Assembly (NCBI GenBank): GCA_023390245.1
Contig: JAEWDF010000125.1
Coordinates: 1-10,650 of the forward strand
Reading direction: 5' to 3'
DNA length: 10,650 nt
Source of the DNA: Pseudomonadota bacterium
Lineage (GTDB): Bacteria > Pseudomonadota > Alphaproteobacteria > Caulobacterales > Caulobacteraceae
Both the position numbers and the translations under genes were made by a program. The first letter of the stretch is position 1, and every line of letters starts with the position of its first letter. Below are positions 1 through 7,044 of the stretch, in pieces. The notes under the pieces were generated by a model, which was not told the DNA's origin, searched no databases, and was given only the letters and a program-made list of their open reading frames with translations.

Positions 1-10
1 CGTTTTTGAC

Positions 11-124
11 GGAACCGCTTCGCGGTTCCGGCAGAAGCGTGAATCATGCTCTCGCTTCAACCTGGAGCCTGATTCACCGTTTCAGCGGAACCGCGAAGCG
101 GTTCCTCCTCAACGGATCAGGCTC
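11..124. repeat. Large imperfect palindromic intergenic repeat
   Basis: Two 41-nt arms (11-51 and 65-105) are inverted copies separated by a 13-nt loop. The outer 19 nt (11-29 and 87-105) are perfect reverse complements. The inner 11 nt (41-51, gaatcatgctc, and 65-75, gagcctgattc) match at 10 of 11 positions. The middle 11 nt are only loosely alike. Each outer segment is itself a hairpin with an 8-bp stem and 3-nt loop. A third copy of the inner motif (ggatcaggctc) lies at 114-124 in the same orientation as 41-51. The inner motif resembles the 'agagcatgattc' core I recall from dispersed intergenic palindromes of alphaproteobacteria. It is probably a multicopy non-coding element; a role as terminator or mRNA-stabilising structure for a gene left of the window is possible but not shown. 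Confidence 0.72.
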
Positions 125-284
125 TAGACGCGGCGGCCCGCCCCGCCAAGCCGGGCCGCAAGATGAACGAAGATGAACGGACCGCTCAAAAGCCGTTCAG
201 GTTGGCGCGGCTAGGACTGGACGCAACAAGACGGGAGAGCGGGCGTTTCACGTTGAAGCGTTGCTACTCCAGGGGTTGAAGTCC
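125..284 (+). promoter_or_regulatory. Leader region of the glycine-zipper gene, with a 10-bp tandem duplication
   Basis: This gene-free stretch joins the palindromic repeat to the secreted-protein gene. It contains a hairpin (133-140 pairing with 152-159, 8 bp) and a perfect 10-bp tandem duplication, aagatgaacg at 160-169 and 170-179. A short inverted pair follows (gaacgg ending near 180, ccgttc at 193-198). I see no convincing -35/-10 pair, so the promoter is placed here only because the next gene must be transcribed from somewhere in this interval. A purine-rich stretch, aggggt at 270-275, is a reasonable ribosome binding site for the ATG at 285. Confidence 0.3.
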
Positions 285-929
285 ATGCGTATCAAGTCCG
301 TCTCTCTCGCCCTCGCCGCCCTGGCGACCGTCGCCGTCCCGGCGGCGGCCTCGGCCCAGAGCTATGGCTACGGCTACAGCCAGAACTACGGCACGGGCGC
401 CTACAGCCGGCCGTATGACTACAGCTCCAGCCGCCCCAACTACGAATACTGCGACAGCGAGCGTCGGGGCCGCACCGGCGCGGGCGCCCTGATCGGCGGC
501 GGCGCGGGCGCCGTGGTCGGCTCGCAACTGGCCGCGCGCGGGCGCCGCACCGAAGGCAGCATCCTGGGCGGCGTGGTCGGCGCCCTGGTCGGCTCGCAGG
601 TCGGTCGTTCCAGCTCCGACGCCTGCGAGAGCTACCATCCCACCGGCTATGGCCAGCCCGGCTACAGCCAGCCGTCCTATGGCTACAGCCAGCCCGGCTA
701 CGGCTATTACGACGACCGCTACACCGGCGATCAGGGCTACGACTACTATCGGGACTATCCGCGCGACGACTACGGCTATGACGACCGTTATCGCCCGGCG
801 CCTCCTTATCAGAACTCCGACGGATGCCGGCTCGCCGAGAGCGACATCCGTCTGCCCGACGGTCGGCGCGAGACCCGCTATGTGCGGACCTGCCCCGACC
901 AGTACGGCCGCTATCGCGTCGTCGATTAA
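285..929 (+). CDS. Secreted tyrosine-rich protein with glycine-zipper (17-kDa antigen-like) domain
   Basis: This 214-residue exported protein is probably associated with the outer membrane. Residues 1-24 are a classical signal peptide ending in AAASA, with cleavage likely before Gln25. Residues 25-55 are rich in Tyr, Gly and Ser. Residues 65-107 form two glycine-zipper segments (GALIGGGAGAVVG and GSILGGVVGALVG), typical of the Rick_17kDa_Anti/glycine-zipper 2TM family that inserts in or packs against membranes. Residues 121-142 repeat GYGQPGYSQPSYGYSQPGYG-like units, followed by an Asp/Tyr-rich stretch. The C-terminus (180-214) is a compact conserved-looking segment with Cys181 and Cys203; Cys56 and Cys114 complete four cysteines, which could form disulfides in the periplasm. 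There is no lipobox, so it is not a lipoprotein. An in-frame TTG at 261 would add eight residues before the signal peptide; I prefer the ATG at 285 because it gives a normal signal sequence and has aggggt about 10 bases upstream. The function is unknown; a structural envelope role is inferred. Confidence 0.9.
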   Translation: MRIKSVSLALAALATVAVPAAASAQSYGYGYSQNYGTGAYSRPYDYSSSRPNYEYCDSERRGRTGAGALIGGGAGAVVGSQLAARGRRTEGSILGGVVGALVGSQVGRSSSDACESYHPTGYGQPGYSQPSYGYSQPGYGYYDDRYTGDQGYDYYRDYPRDDYGYDDRYRPAPPYQNSDGCRLAESDIRLPDGRRETRYVRTCPDQYGRYRVVD

Positions 930-967
930 TTTATCAGCCCCCCTGTCGATCGGCGACGTGACGGGAG

Positions 968-1006
968 CCGCCGGAGGCGAAAGCCTCCGGCGGTTTTCTC
1001 ATTTTT
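968..1006 (+). terminator. Rho-independent terminator after the glycine-zipper gene
   Basis: A perfect 11-bp GC-rich stem (968-978 with 983-993) closed by a stable GAAA tetraloop is followed by TTTT and, three bases later, ATTTTT. It lies 39 bases after the stop codon at 927-929. This is the clearest intrinsic terminator in the window. It separates the plus-strand gene from the convergent tlyA gene. Confidence 0.88.
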
Positions 1007-1065
1007 GGGCGCCTAACGCGCTTCGCGCGGCTTGAGGCGCGGATTCCTACGCGACGAAGCGGCCG

Positions 1066-1800
1066 TCAGCGCGCGCTTCTGGCCCAGAGCAGGAATTCGA
1101 TGTTACCGTCGCCGCCGACGATGGGGCTTTCGGCCGTCGCCTGAACCGTCCAGCCCCGCCCTTCCAGCCAGTCGCGCACGCGCCGGAGCGCGGCGGCGCG
1201 GGCCTCGGGGTCCTTGACCACGCCCTTCTTGCCGACCGCCTTGGGTCCCTCCGCCTCGAACTGCGGCTTGACCAGGGTGATCAGGTCCGCGCCGGGCGCC
1301 GCCAGGGCCAGGGCGGCCGGCAGCACCTTCGACAGACTGATGAAGCTGGCGTCGCAGACGATCAGCGACGGCGCCTCCGGGATCAGGTCCGGCGTCAGGT
1401 CGCGGGCGTCGGTGCGCTCCAGGTTCGCGACGCGCGGATCGGCGGCGACTTTCGGATGCATCTGGCCCGAACCGACATCGACCGCGAACACCCGCGCCGC
1501 GCCGCGGTCCAGGCAGACCTCGGTGAAGCCGCCGGTCGAGGCGCCGACATCCAGCACGGTCCGGCCCGTCACGGCGACGGGCCACAGGCTCAGCGCGTGA
1601 TCCAGCTTCAGCGCGCCGCGCCCGACCCAGCGGTGGGCGGCCTCGGCCTCGATCTCGGCGTCCTCGGCGATCTGTTCGGACGGCTTGGCGACGGTGCGTC
1701 CGTCGGCCCTGACCCGTCCCGCCTCGATGGCGGCGCGGGCGCGGGCGCGGGTGTCGAAGATCCCCCGCGCGACGAGGAGTTGATCCGCCCGTCCCTTCAT
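1066..1800 (-). CDS. tlyA: TlyA-family rRNA 2'-O-methyltransferase
   Basis: This 244-residue protein is of the TlyA (hemolysin A/FtsJ-like) family. Studied members methylate the 2'-OH of cytidines in 16S and 23S rRNA using SAM and affect capreomycin sensitivity. Residues 1-60 form an S4-type RNA-binding domain (RADQLLVARGIFDTRARA..., RVRADGRTVAKPSEQI). The Rossmann methyltransferase domain follows, with SAM motif I LDVGASTGGFTEV at 83-95, the acidic VDVG at 107-110, CDASFISL at 149-156 and KPQFE at 178-182. The K-D-K-E catalytic set expected for this fold can be placed at Lys65, Asp150, Lys178 and Glu235. The length is normal for the family. The old 'hemolysin' name is considered misleading. 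Translation starts at the ATG at 1798-1800; the leader, including any ribosome binding site (gatgagcgg), lies inside a REP-like repeat. valS lies upstream on the same strand, so the two may be co-transcribed through the repeat. Confidence 0.93.
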   Translation of the reverse strand: MKGRADQLLVARGIFDTRARARAAIEAGRVRADGRTVAKPSEQIAEDAEIEAEAAHRWVGRGALKLDHALSLWPVAVTGRTVLDVGASTGGFTEVCLDRGAARVFAVDVGSGQMHPKVAADPRVANLERTDARDLTPDLIPEAPSLIVCDASFISLSKVLPAALALAAPGADLITLVKPQFEAEGPKAVGKKGVVKDPEARAAALRRVRDWLEGRGWTVQATAESPIVGGDGNIEFLLWARSAR

Positions 1801-1802
1801 TT

Positions 1803-1931
1803 CCGCTCATCCCCGCGAAAGCGGGGACCCAGTGCTTTGGGCGATCTGCTGTGTGGCGGGTATCGTCGTGCTCGATCCCTAGCACCCGTCCAGTGAAAGA
1901 TCTGGGTCCCCGCTTTCGCGGGGATGAGCGG
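1803..1931. repeat. REP-like element: 30-bp perfect inverted repeat between valS and tlyA
   Basis: Positions 1803-1832 and 1902-1931 are perfect 30-nt reverse complements. Each arm contains its own hairpin (ccccgc-gaaa-gcgggg, for example 1811-1826). The 69-nt centre includes a shorter inverted pair, gtgct...agcac, at about 1868-1885. Arms of the form 'ctcatccccgcgaaagcggggaccca' are, from general familiarity, widely dispersed in intergenic regions of Caulobacterales and sphingomonads, so this looks like a bipartite REP/BIME-type element rather than a gene-specific structure. It fills almost all of the 139-bp gap between the valS stop and the tlyA start, ending two bases from the tlyA ATG and eight bases from the valS stop codon. 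It encodes no protein. In RNA it would fold into one long stem or two small hairpins, and could attenuate or stabilise the valS-tlyA transcript. Confidence 0.88.
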
Positions 1932-1939
1932 AGGGGAAA

Positions 1940-4681
1940 TCATCCGATCTCACTGAGGCGGGTCAGCGCCGCCTGCAGCTTCGCCTTGCCCGCCTCGGCC
2001 TCGGCCAGCTTGGCCCGTTGCTCCTCGACCACCTCTGGCGCGGCGCGGGCGACGAAGTTGGGGTTGCCCAGCTTCTTGTTCACATGGCCGATGTCGCTGT
2101 CGAAGGCGGCGATCTCCTTTTCCAGCCGCGCCTTCTCGACCGCCAGGTCGATGATCCCCGCCAGCGACAGGGCCGCCGTCGCACCGCCCGAGACGAAGGT
2201 CACCGCCCCTTCGGGCGCGGCGTCGGCGCTGGCGATCTCCGACACGCGGGCCAGGGTCAGGATCAGGTCGCGATGGCGCGCTATCCGGCCTTGCGTCGCC
2301 GCGTCGGGCGCGACGAAGGTCAGCGGCGGCTTGGCGGCCGGCGGTACGTTCATCTCGCCGCGCAGGCCCCGAATCTCCGTGACCAGCTCGACCAGCCAGC
2401 CGATCTCGGCCTCGGCCTCGGCGTCGACGAAGCTGTCCGGCAGGTCCGGCCATGCGGCGCCGATCAGCAGGGTCTCGCGGGGCGGCCCTTCCCGGCCCAG
2501 CTCGGCCCACAGCTCCTCGGTGATGTAGGGCGTGACCGGGTGCAGCAGCGTCAGGATCTGGTCCAGGGTCCAGGCGGTCATGGCGCGGGTCTCGGCCTTG
2601 GCGGCCTCGTCCGACCCGTTGAACACCGGCTTGGCCAGCTCCAGGTACCAGTCGCAGAAGACGTTCCAGACAAAGCGGTACAACGCCGCCGCCGCATCGT
2701 CGAACCGGCCGCCCTCGATGGCGTCCGACACGGCGCGTTCGGCCTTGGTCAGCTCGCCCCGGATCCAGCGGTTGATGGTCTGGTCGACGCCCGCCGGATC
2801 GAAGCCCTCGACGCGGCGCGCCTCGTTCATCTGGCTGAAGCGGGCGGCGTTCCACAGCTTGGTGCCGAAGTTGCGATAGCCCTCGATGCGCGACTTCGAC
2901 AGCTTGATGTCGCGCGTGCCCGACAGGATGGCCATGGTGAAGCGCAGCGGGTCGGCGCCCAGTTCGTCGATGATCTCCAGCGGGTCGATGACGTTGCCCT
3001 TGGACTTCGACATCTTCTGGCCCTTCTCGTCTCGGACCAGGCCATTGATGATGACCCGCTTGAACGGCGCCTCGTCCATGAAGTGCAGGCCCATCATCAT
3101 CATCCGGGCGACCCAGAAGAAGATGATGTCGGCCGCCGTCACCAGGTCGCTGGTCGGGTAGAAGCGTTCCAGGTCCTCCGTCTTCTCGGGCCAGCCCATG
3201 GTCGAGAAGGGCCACAGGGCGGAGGAGAACCAGGTGTCCAGCACGTCCTCATCCTGCGTCAGGGCGACCTCGGAATCATAGTCCGCCATCGCCTGTTCGC
3301 GGGCGTCCTCCTCCGTCTCCGCGACATAGATCTCGCCGTTCGGGCCGTACCAGGCGGGGATGCGGTGGCCCCACCACAGCTGGCGCGAGATGCACCACGG
3401 CTCGATGTTGCGCAGCCATTCGAAATAGATCTTCGAATAGCTGGCGGGCTCGAACACCGTGTCGCCCTGCTCCACGGCCTTCAGCGCGGGCTGGGCCAGG
3501 ACCTTGGCGTCGACGTACCACTGGTCCGTCAGCCACGGCTCGATGACCACGCCCGACCGGTCGCCGTGCGGGACCATATGCCGGGTCTTCTCGATAGTCT
3601 TAAGCCACCCCTCTTCCTCGGCGCGGGCGACGATGGCCTTGCGCGCGGCGAAGCGGTCGAGGCCCTCGTATTCGGCGGGCACGTCGGGCGCATCAGCGGC
3701 GGTGATCCGGCCGAAGGCGTCCATGACGTTCAGGGCTTCAAGCCCCGCGCGCTTTCCGACGCCGAAGTCGTTGAAATCGTGCGCCGGGGTGATCTTCACC
3801 GCGCCCGAGCCCTTAGTCGGGTCGGCATAGGCGTCGGCGACGATGGAGATGCGGCGGCCGACGATGGGCAGGGTCACGAACTTGCCGACCAGGCCCTTGT
3901 AGCGCTCGTCGTCCGGGTGAACCGCCACGCCGGTGTCGCCCAGCATGGTCTCCGGCCGGGTCGTGGCGACGACGATGTAGTCGCGGGTTTCGTATTCGGT
4001 CGCCCTGCCGTCCTCGTCGAAGGCGACCGGGTGTTCGTAGGTCACGCCGTCAGCCAGCGGATAGGCGAAGTGCCAATAGGCGCCGTCGACCTCCTTCTGC
4101 TCGACCTCCAGGTCGCTGATGGCGGTCTGGAAGTGCGGGTCCCAGTTCACCAGCCGCTTGTCGCGATAGATCAGGCCTTCATTGTGCAGTTGCACGAAAA
4201 CCTTGCGGACGGCGGCGTTCAGCCCCTCATCCAGGGTGAAGCGCTCGCGCGACCAGTCGCACGACGCGCCCAGGCGGCGCAGCTGGCGCACGATGGTCCC
4301 GCCGGACTCCGCCTTCCATTCCCACACCTTCTCGACGAAGGCGTCGCGGCCCATGTCGCGGCGACCTTCATTGCCCTCGGCCGCCAGCTTGCGCTCGACG
4401 ACCATCTGGGTGGCGATGCCGGCGTGGTCCGTGCCCGGCAGCCACAGCACCGCCTTGCCCTTCATGCGGTGATAGCGGGCCAGGATGTCCTGGAGCGTGT
4501 TGTTCAGGGCGTGGCCGATATGCAGGCTGCCCGTCACGTTCGGCGGCGGGATGACGATCGAATAGGCCTCGGCGGCGCCGTCCGTCGGCTTGGCGGGGCG
4601 GGGCGCGAACAGGCCGCTCTCCTCCCATTGGGCATAGAGGCGCGGCTCGGCGGCCTGGGGGTCGAAGGTCTTCTCAAGCAT
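1940..4681 (-). CDS. valS: Valine--tRNA ligase
   Basis: Cytoplasmic class Ia aminoacyl-tRNA synthetase that charges tRNA-Val with valine at the cost of ATP. At 913 residues it has the usual bacterial length. The nucleotide-binding HIGH motif is at residues 54-57 (within PPPNVTGSLHIGH) and KMSKS at 556-560 (GQKMSKSKGNVIDP). Between them lies the CP1 editing domain, which hydrolyses mischarged Thr-tRNA-Val, with its TTRPETMLGDTGVAVHP signature at 240-256. WWGHRIPAWYG (436-446) and DTWFSSALWP (482-491) are catalytic-domain landmarks of the Val/Ile/Leu group. The anticodon-binding helical domain follows at about 620-780. The last 66 residues (848-913) are the charged coiled-coil arm typical of ValRS. 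The start ATG at 4679-4681 gives the standard N-terminus (MLEKTFDP...), but there is no strong Shine-Dalgarno sequence. popZ lies 72 bases upstream on the same strand, so a shared transcript is likely. Confidence 0.98.
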   Translation of the reverse strand: MLEKTFDPQAAEPRLYAQWEESGLFAPRPAKPTDGAAEAYSIVIPPPNVTGSLHIGHALNNTLQDILARYHRMKGKAVLWLPGTDHAGIATQMVVERKLAAEGNEGRRDMGRDAFVEKVWEWKAESGGTIVRQLRRLGASCDWSRERFTLDEGLNAAVRKVFVQLHNEGLIYRDKRLVNWDPHFQTAISDLEVEQKEVDGAYWHFAYPLADGVTYEHPVAFDEDGRATEYETRDYIVVATTRPETMLGDTGVAVHPDDERYKGLVGKFVTLPIVGRRISIVADAYADPTKGSGAVKITPAHDFNDFGVGKRAGLEALNVMDAFGRITAADAPDVPAEYEGLDRFAARKAIVARAEEEGWLKTIEKTRHMVPHGDRSGVVIEPWLTDQWYVDAKVLAQPALKAVEQGDTVFEPASYSKIYFEWLRNIEPWCISRQLWWGHRIPAWYGPNGEIYVAETEEDAREQAMADYDSEVALTQDEDVLDTWFSSALWPFSTMGWPEKTEDLERFYPTSDLVTAADIIFFWVARMMMMGLHFMDEAPFKRVIINGLVRDEKGQKMSKSKGNVIDPLEIIDELGADPLRFTMAILSGTRDIKLSKSRIEGYRNFGTKLWNAARFSQMNEARRVEGFDPAGVDQTINRWIRGELTKAERAVSDAIEGGRFDDAAAALYRFVWNVFCDWYLELAKPVFNGSDEAAKAETRAMTAWTLDQILTLLHPVTPYITEELWAELGREGPPRETLLIGAAWPDLPDSFVDAEAEAEIGWLVELVTEIRGLRGEMNVPPAAKPPLTFVAPDAATQGRIARHRDLILTLARVSEIASADAAPEGAVTFVSGGATAALSLAGIIDLAVEKARLEKEIAAFDSDIGHVNKKLGNPNFVARAAPEVVEEQRAKLAEAEAGKAKLQAALTRLSEIG

Positions 4682-4691
4682 CGGGATGGTC

Positions 4692-4726
4692 TCAAAGCGA
4701 AAGGGCGGCCCCGCCGGAGCCGCCCT
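4692..4726 (-). terminator. Possible weak terminator or attenuator between popZ and valS
   Basis: Read on the minus strand, an 8-bp stem agggcggc/gccgccct (4719-4726 with 4702-4709) with a 9-nt GC-rich loop is followed by TT-CGC-TTT. The hairpin begins 28 bases after the popZ stop and ends 20 bases before the valS start. The broken U-tract suggests incomplete termination, so valS may receive both readthrough from popZ and its own initiation. It could equally be a processing or stability hairpin in the valS leader. Confidence 0.4.
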
Positions 4727-4753
4727 CGGATTAGTCTCGGATAAGGCGAAGGG

Positions 4754-5365
4754 CTAGGCGCCGCGGGCGATGCGTTCGACTTCCCTGCGTACCTGGGCTT
4801 CGACGATGGCCGGCAGGTTGGCGTCCAGCCAGTCCTTCAGCATCGGGCGCAGCATTTCGGCGACCATGGCCTCGACGGTCGAGCCGCTGGCGAAATTCAG
4901 GTCCGGGCCGCGCGGGGCGGGCTCGGGGTCCGGCTTCTTGAAGCTGGCGGCCAGGCCCGCGAAGGCCGAGGCGGCGCTGGCGGCGGCGCTTTCCCCCACC
5001 AGGGAGTCATAGGCCGGCGCGGACTCCTCGGCCGGCGTCGGATGCGGCGCGGCGGGGAAGGGTTCGGTCGCGGGGTCGACGACGTCCAGGTCGCCGATGG
5101 TCTCGGCGGCCGGCGCCTCGTAGCGGTCGGTCAGTTCCAGAACGTCGTCCTCGGCCGGCGCCTCGGCGGCGGCCTCGAAGGCGGCGACCGGCTCCTCCGC
5201 CGGGGCGGGCTCCGGCTCGGGCTCGGGTTCGGACGCGGGTTCCGGCTCCGGCGCGGCGGCGGCGGCCGGCGCCGTCTCGGCGGGCGCCTCGTCTTCGGAG
5301 ATGATCCGGCGGATCGACGCCAGGATCTCCTCCATGGTGGGTTCCTGTGCGGACTGGTCGGTCAT
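4754..5365 (-). CDS. popZ: Pole-organizing protein PopZ (DUF2497 family)
   Basis: PopZ assembles into a branched polymeric microdomain at the cell poles of Caulobacter-type bacteria. There it anchors ParB and the chromosomal centromere and recruits many polar regulators. This 203-residue protein shows the family layout. The conserved N-terminal helix, which binds client proteins, is EEILASIRRIISEDEAP at residues 12-28. A long disordered acidic linker rich in Pro, Glu and Ala follows (29-125), including an EPEPEPE-type run at about 39-53 and VLELTDRY at 75-82. An Ala/Ser-rich helix (125-141) and the C-terminal oligomerisation helices (TVEAMVAEMLRPMLKDWLD at 163-181, then NLPAIVEAQVRREVERIAR) complete it. 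It is about 25 residues longer than Caulobacter crescentus PopZ as I recall that protein, the extra length lying in the linker. The ATG at 5363-5365 is preceded by AAGG about eight bases upstream on the minus strand. It sits between the TolC-family gene and valS, all on one strand. Confidence 0.96.
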   Translation of the reverse strand: MTDQSAQEPTMEEILASIRRIISEDEAPAETAPAAAAAPEPEPASEPEPEPEPAPAEEPVAAFEAAAEAPAEDDVLELTDRYEAPAAETIGDLDVVDPATEPFPAAPHPTPAEESAPAYDSLVGESAAASAASAFAGLAASFKKPDPEPAPRGPDLNFASGSTVEAMVAEMLRPMLKDWLDANLPAIVEAQVRREVERIARGA

Positions 5366-5508
5366 GACTTAACCTTGGGCGAGGCCTGAGAAACAGCCGG
5401 CGCGCGGGCGCGCGCCCGGAACGATGCGGAGACGGCCGCCGCGACGCCCGTCCCCGCTCTTGTCGTCGCATCTACGCCCGCCGGAATCAACGGCGTTTCG
5501 CGAAAGCC

Positions 5509-7044
5509 TTACGGGCGCGGCGCCGTGCGGATGACCTCGCCCTTCAGCTGGGCGTCGATCGGCGCGTCCGGCGCGTCGTCGGCGGCGACAATGGCCGGAG
5601 AGGCGATGCGGTCCAGCGCCTCCACCGCGCCGTCCCACGGCAGGCCGCCGGTGTTCTGGACGCGCTGGAAGTTGGCGGCCGGGTCGTAGGCCTCGATCGC
5701 CGGGTTCAGGTTCGGCCCCTGCAACTGGCCCATCGCCGCCAGCAGCGAGGCCTTGGCCACGTATTCCGCCGCCCGCGCGCTGGCCAGCGCCGTCTGGGCC
5801 GAGCGCAGGGTCACTTCCTGCTGCAACACGTCCAGGGTGGTGCGCAGGCCGACCTGGGCTTCCTGGCGCACGCCCTCGGCGGCCACCTCGGCGGCGCGGA
5901 CCGCCTCCTCGCCCGCCTGGACGTTGGAGCGCGTCGACAGCACCTGGGCGTAGGCCGAGCTGACATCCTGCAGCACGCCGCGCTTCTCGCCCTCGACCTG
6001 GATCTGGGCGGCGTTGGCGCGCTCCAGCGCCTGGGTCACGCGCGAGCGGTTCAGCCCGCCGGTGAACAGCGGCACCGACAGGGTGGCGCCGGCGGTGAAG
6101 GCGCGGCGGTCGGCGATGTCGTCGATGTTGCTCAGGTCATTGGTCGAACCGCCGTAGGAGGCGGTGGCCCGCACCGACGGCAGGAACTCCGCCTTGGCGG
6201 CGGCGACGGCGGCTTCCGCGCCCTGCTGGTTGTACAGCGCCGCCAGCACGCCCGGATTGTTGGCCAGGGCGGCGTCCAGCGCCGCGTCGAAGTCGCTGGG
6301 CGTCTCCGGCAGGGTCGGCGCGGCCTCCAGGGTGGCGGGGGCCTGGCCCACCACCGCGGCGTAGGACGCGCGCGAGGTGGACAGCTGCGCCTGGGCGCTG
6401 GCCAGGTCGGCTTCCGACTGGGCCAGGGAGGCTTCGGCCTGGGCCACGTCGGTGCGGGTGATCTCGCCGACCTCGAAGCGGGCCGAGGTCTCGTCCAGCT
6501 GCCGCTGCAGCACCGACAGGTTCTCCTGGCGGATGCGCAGGATCTCCATGTCGCGGACCACGTTCACATAGGCCTGGATCACCGACAGCATCACCTGCTG
6601 CTCGACGTCGCGCAGGGTCTCGCGCCCGGCCAGGACGCTGGCCCGCGCCTGGTCGATGGCCCGCGCCGTGCGGCCCGCCGTCCACAGGTTCTGCGACAGG
6701 GAGACGCCCACGTCAGCGCCGTCGCTTTCCGAGGAGGACACGGTGATCGGCGTGTCGGGCATGCCGTCGTTGTTGGTATCGACGTACTGGGTCTGGGCCG
6801 GGAAGACGCTGCGGGTGTAGTCGACGCCGGCCGAGGCGCTCAGCGTCGGCCGCAGCCCGGCGCGGGCCTGCACCACCGTCTGGTCCAGGGCGCGCTGGTT
6901 GGCGCGCTGCGCCAGCAGGCTGGGGTTGGTCTGATAGGCCAGGGCGATCGCTTCCTGCAGCGTCTCGGCCCAGGCGGGCGCGCCCATGCCGGCGAGCAGG
7001 GCGACCACGGCGGCCGAAGCCAGAGCACGCGAGGGTTTCAACAT
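5509..7044 (-). CDS. tolC: TolC-family outer-membrane channel protein (type I secretion/efflux)
   Basis: Outer-membrane and periplasmic channel protein that, as a trimer, completes type I secretion or tripartite efflux systems. At 511 residues it has a signal peptide at 1-26 ending in APAWA, then two outer-membrane-efflux (OEP) repeats, roughly 30-230 and 240-440. Family landmarks include LQEAIALAYQTNPSLLAQR near the N-terminus, the first beta-hairpin ending in SLSQNLWTAG, the second-repeat equivalent LSVPLFTGGLNRSRV, and long heptad-like helices such as RFEVGEITRTDVAQAEASLA. The 70-odd residues after 440 are a Pro/Ala/Asp-rich tail. Family members near popZ serve S-layer export in Caulobacter (RsaF); whether this one exports an RTX protein, drugs or both cannot be told because no ABC or membrane-fusion partner is in the window. 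An insertion at residues 85-108 contains a DxNxDGxxD motif. The ATG at 7042-7044 is preceded by AAGGA eight bases upstream on the minus strand. Confidence 0.95.
   Translation of the reverse strand: MLKPSRALASAAVVALLAGMGAPAWAETLQEAIALAYQTNPSLLAQRANQRALDQTVVQARAGLRPTLSASAGVDYTRSVFPAQTQYVDTNNDGMPDTPITVSSSESDGADVGVSLSQNLWTAGRTARAIDQARASVLAGRETLRDVEQQVMLSVIQAYVNVVRDMEILRIRQENLSVLQRQLDETSARFEVGEITRTDVAQAEASLAQSEADLASAQAQLSTSRASYAAVVGQAPATLEAAPTLPETPSDFDAALDAALANNPGVLAALYNQQGAEAAVAAAKAEFLPSVRATASYGGSTNDLSNIDDIADRRAFTAGATLSVPLFTGGLNRSRVTQALERANAAQIQVEGEKRGVLQDVSSAYAQVLSTRSNVQAGEEAVRAAEVAAEGVRQEAQVGLRTTLDVLQQEVTLRSAQTALASARAAEYVAKASLLAAMGQLQGPNLNPAIEAYDPAANFQRVQNTGGLPWDGAVEALDRIASPAIVAADDAPDAPIDAQLKGEVIRTAPRP

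Noticed and set aside
11..105. GGAAC boxes as an ECF/EcfG-type promoter
   Set aside because: GGAAC occurs because it is part of the palindromic repeat; no CGTT-like -10 element is found at the correct 16-18 base spacing in either direction.
649..1035. A 128-codon plus-strand frame overlapping the glycine-zipper gene
   Set aside because: Out of frame with the recognised protein, Thr/Ala/Arg-rich, and it reads through the strong terminator at 968-1006.
1803..1931. The 30-bp inverted repeats as ends of an insertion sequence or as a CRISPR unit
   Set aside because: The enclosed 69 bases are far too short for a transposase, there are only two inverted copies with no regularly spaced direct repeats, and no cas or transposase gene is nearby.
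1950..3215. A 421-codon minus-strand frame inside valS
   Set aside because: Same strand but shifted frame relative to valS; the product is Arg/Gly/Ala-rich low-complexity sequence without motifs.
2018..4744. A 908-codon plus-strand open frame opposite valS
   Set aside because: It is the antisense shadow of valS, which shows all ValRS motifs. Long antisense frames are common opposite GC-rich genes, and the translation is Gly/Arg/Asp/Leu-biased with no recognisable domain.
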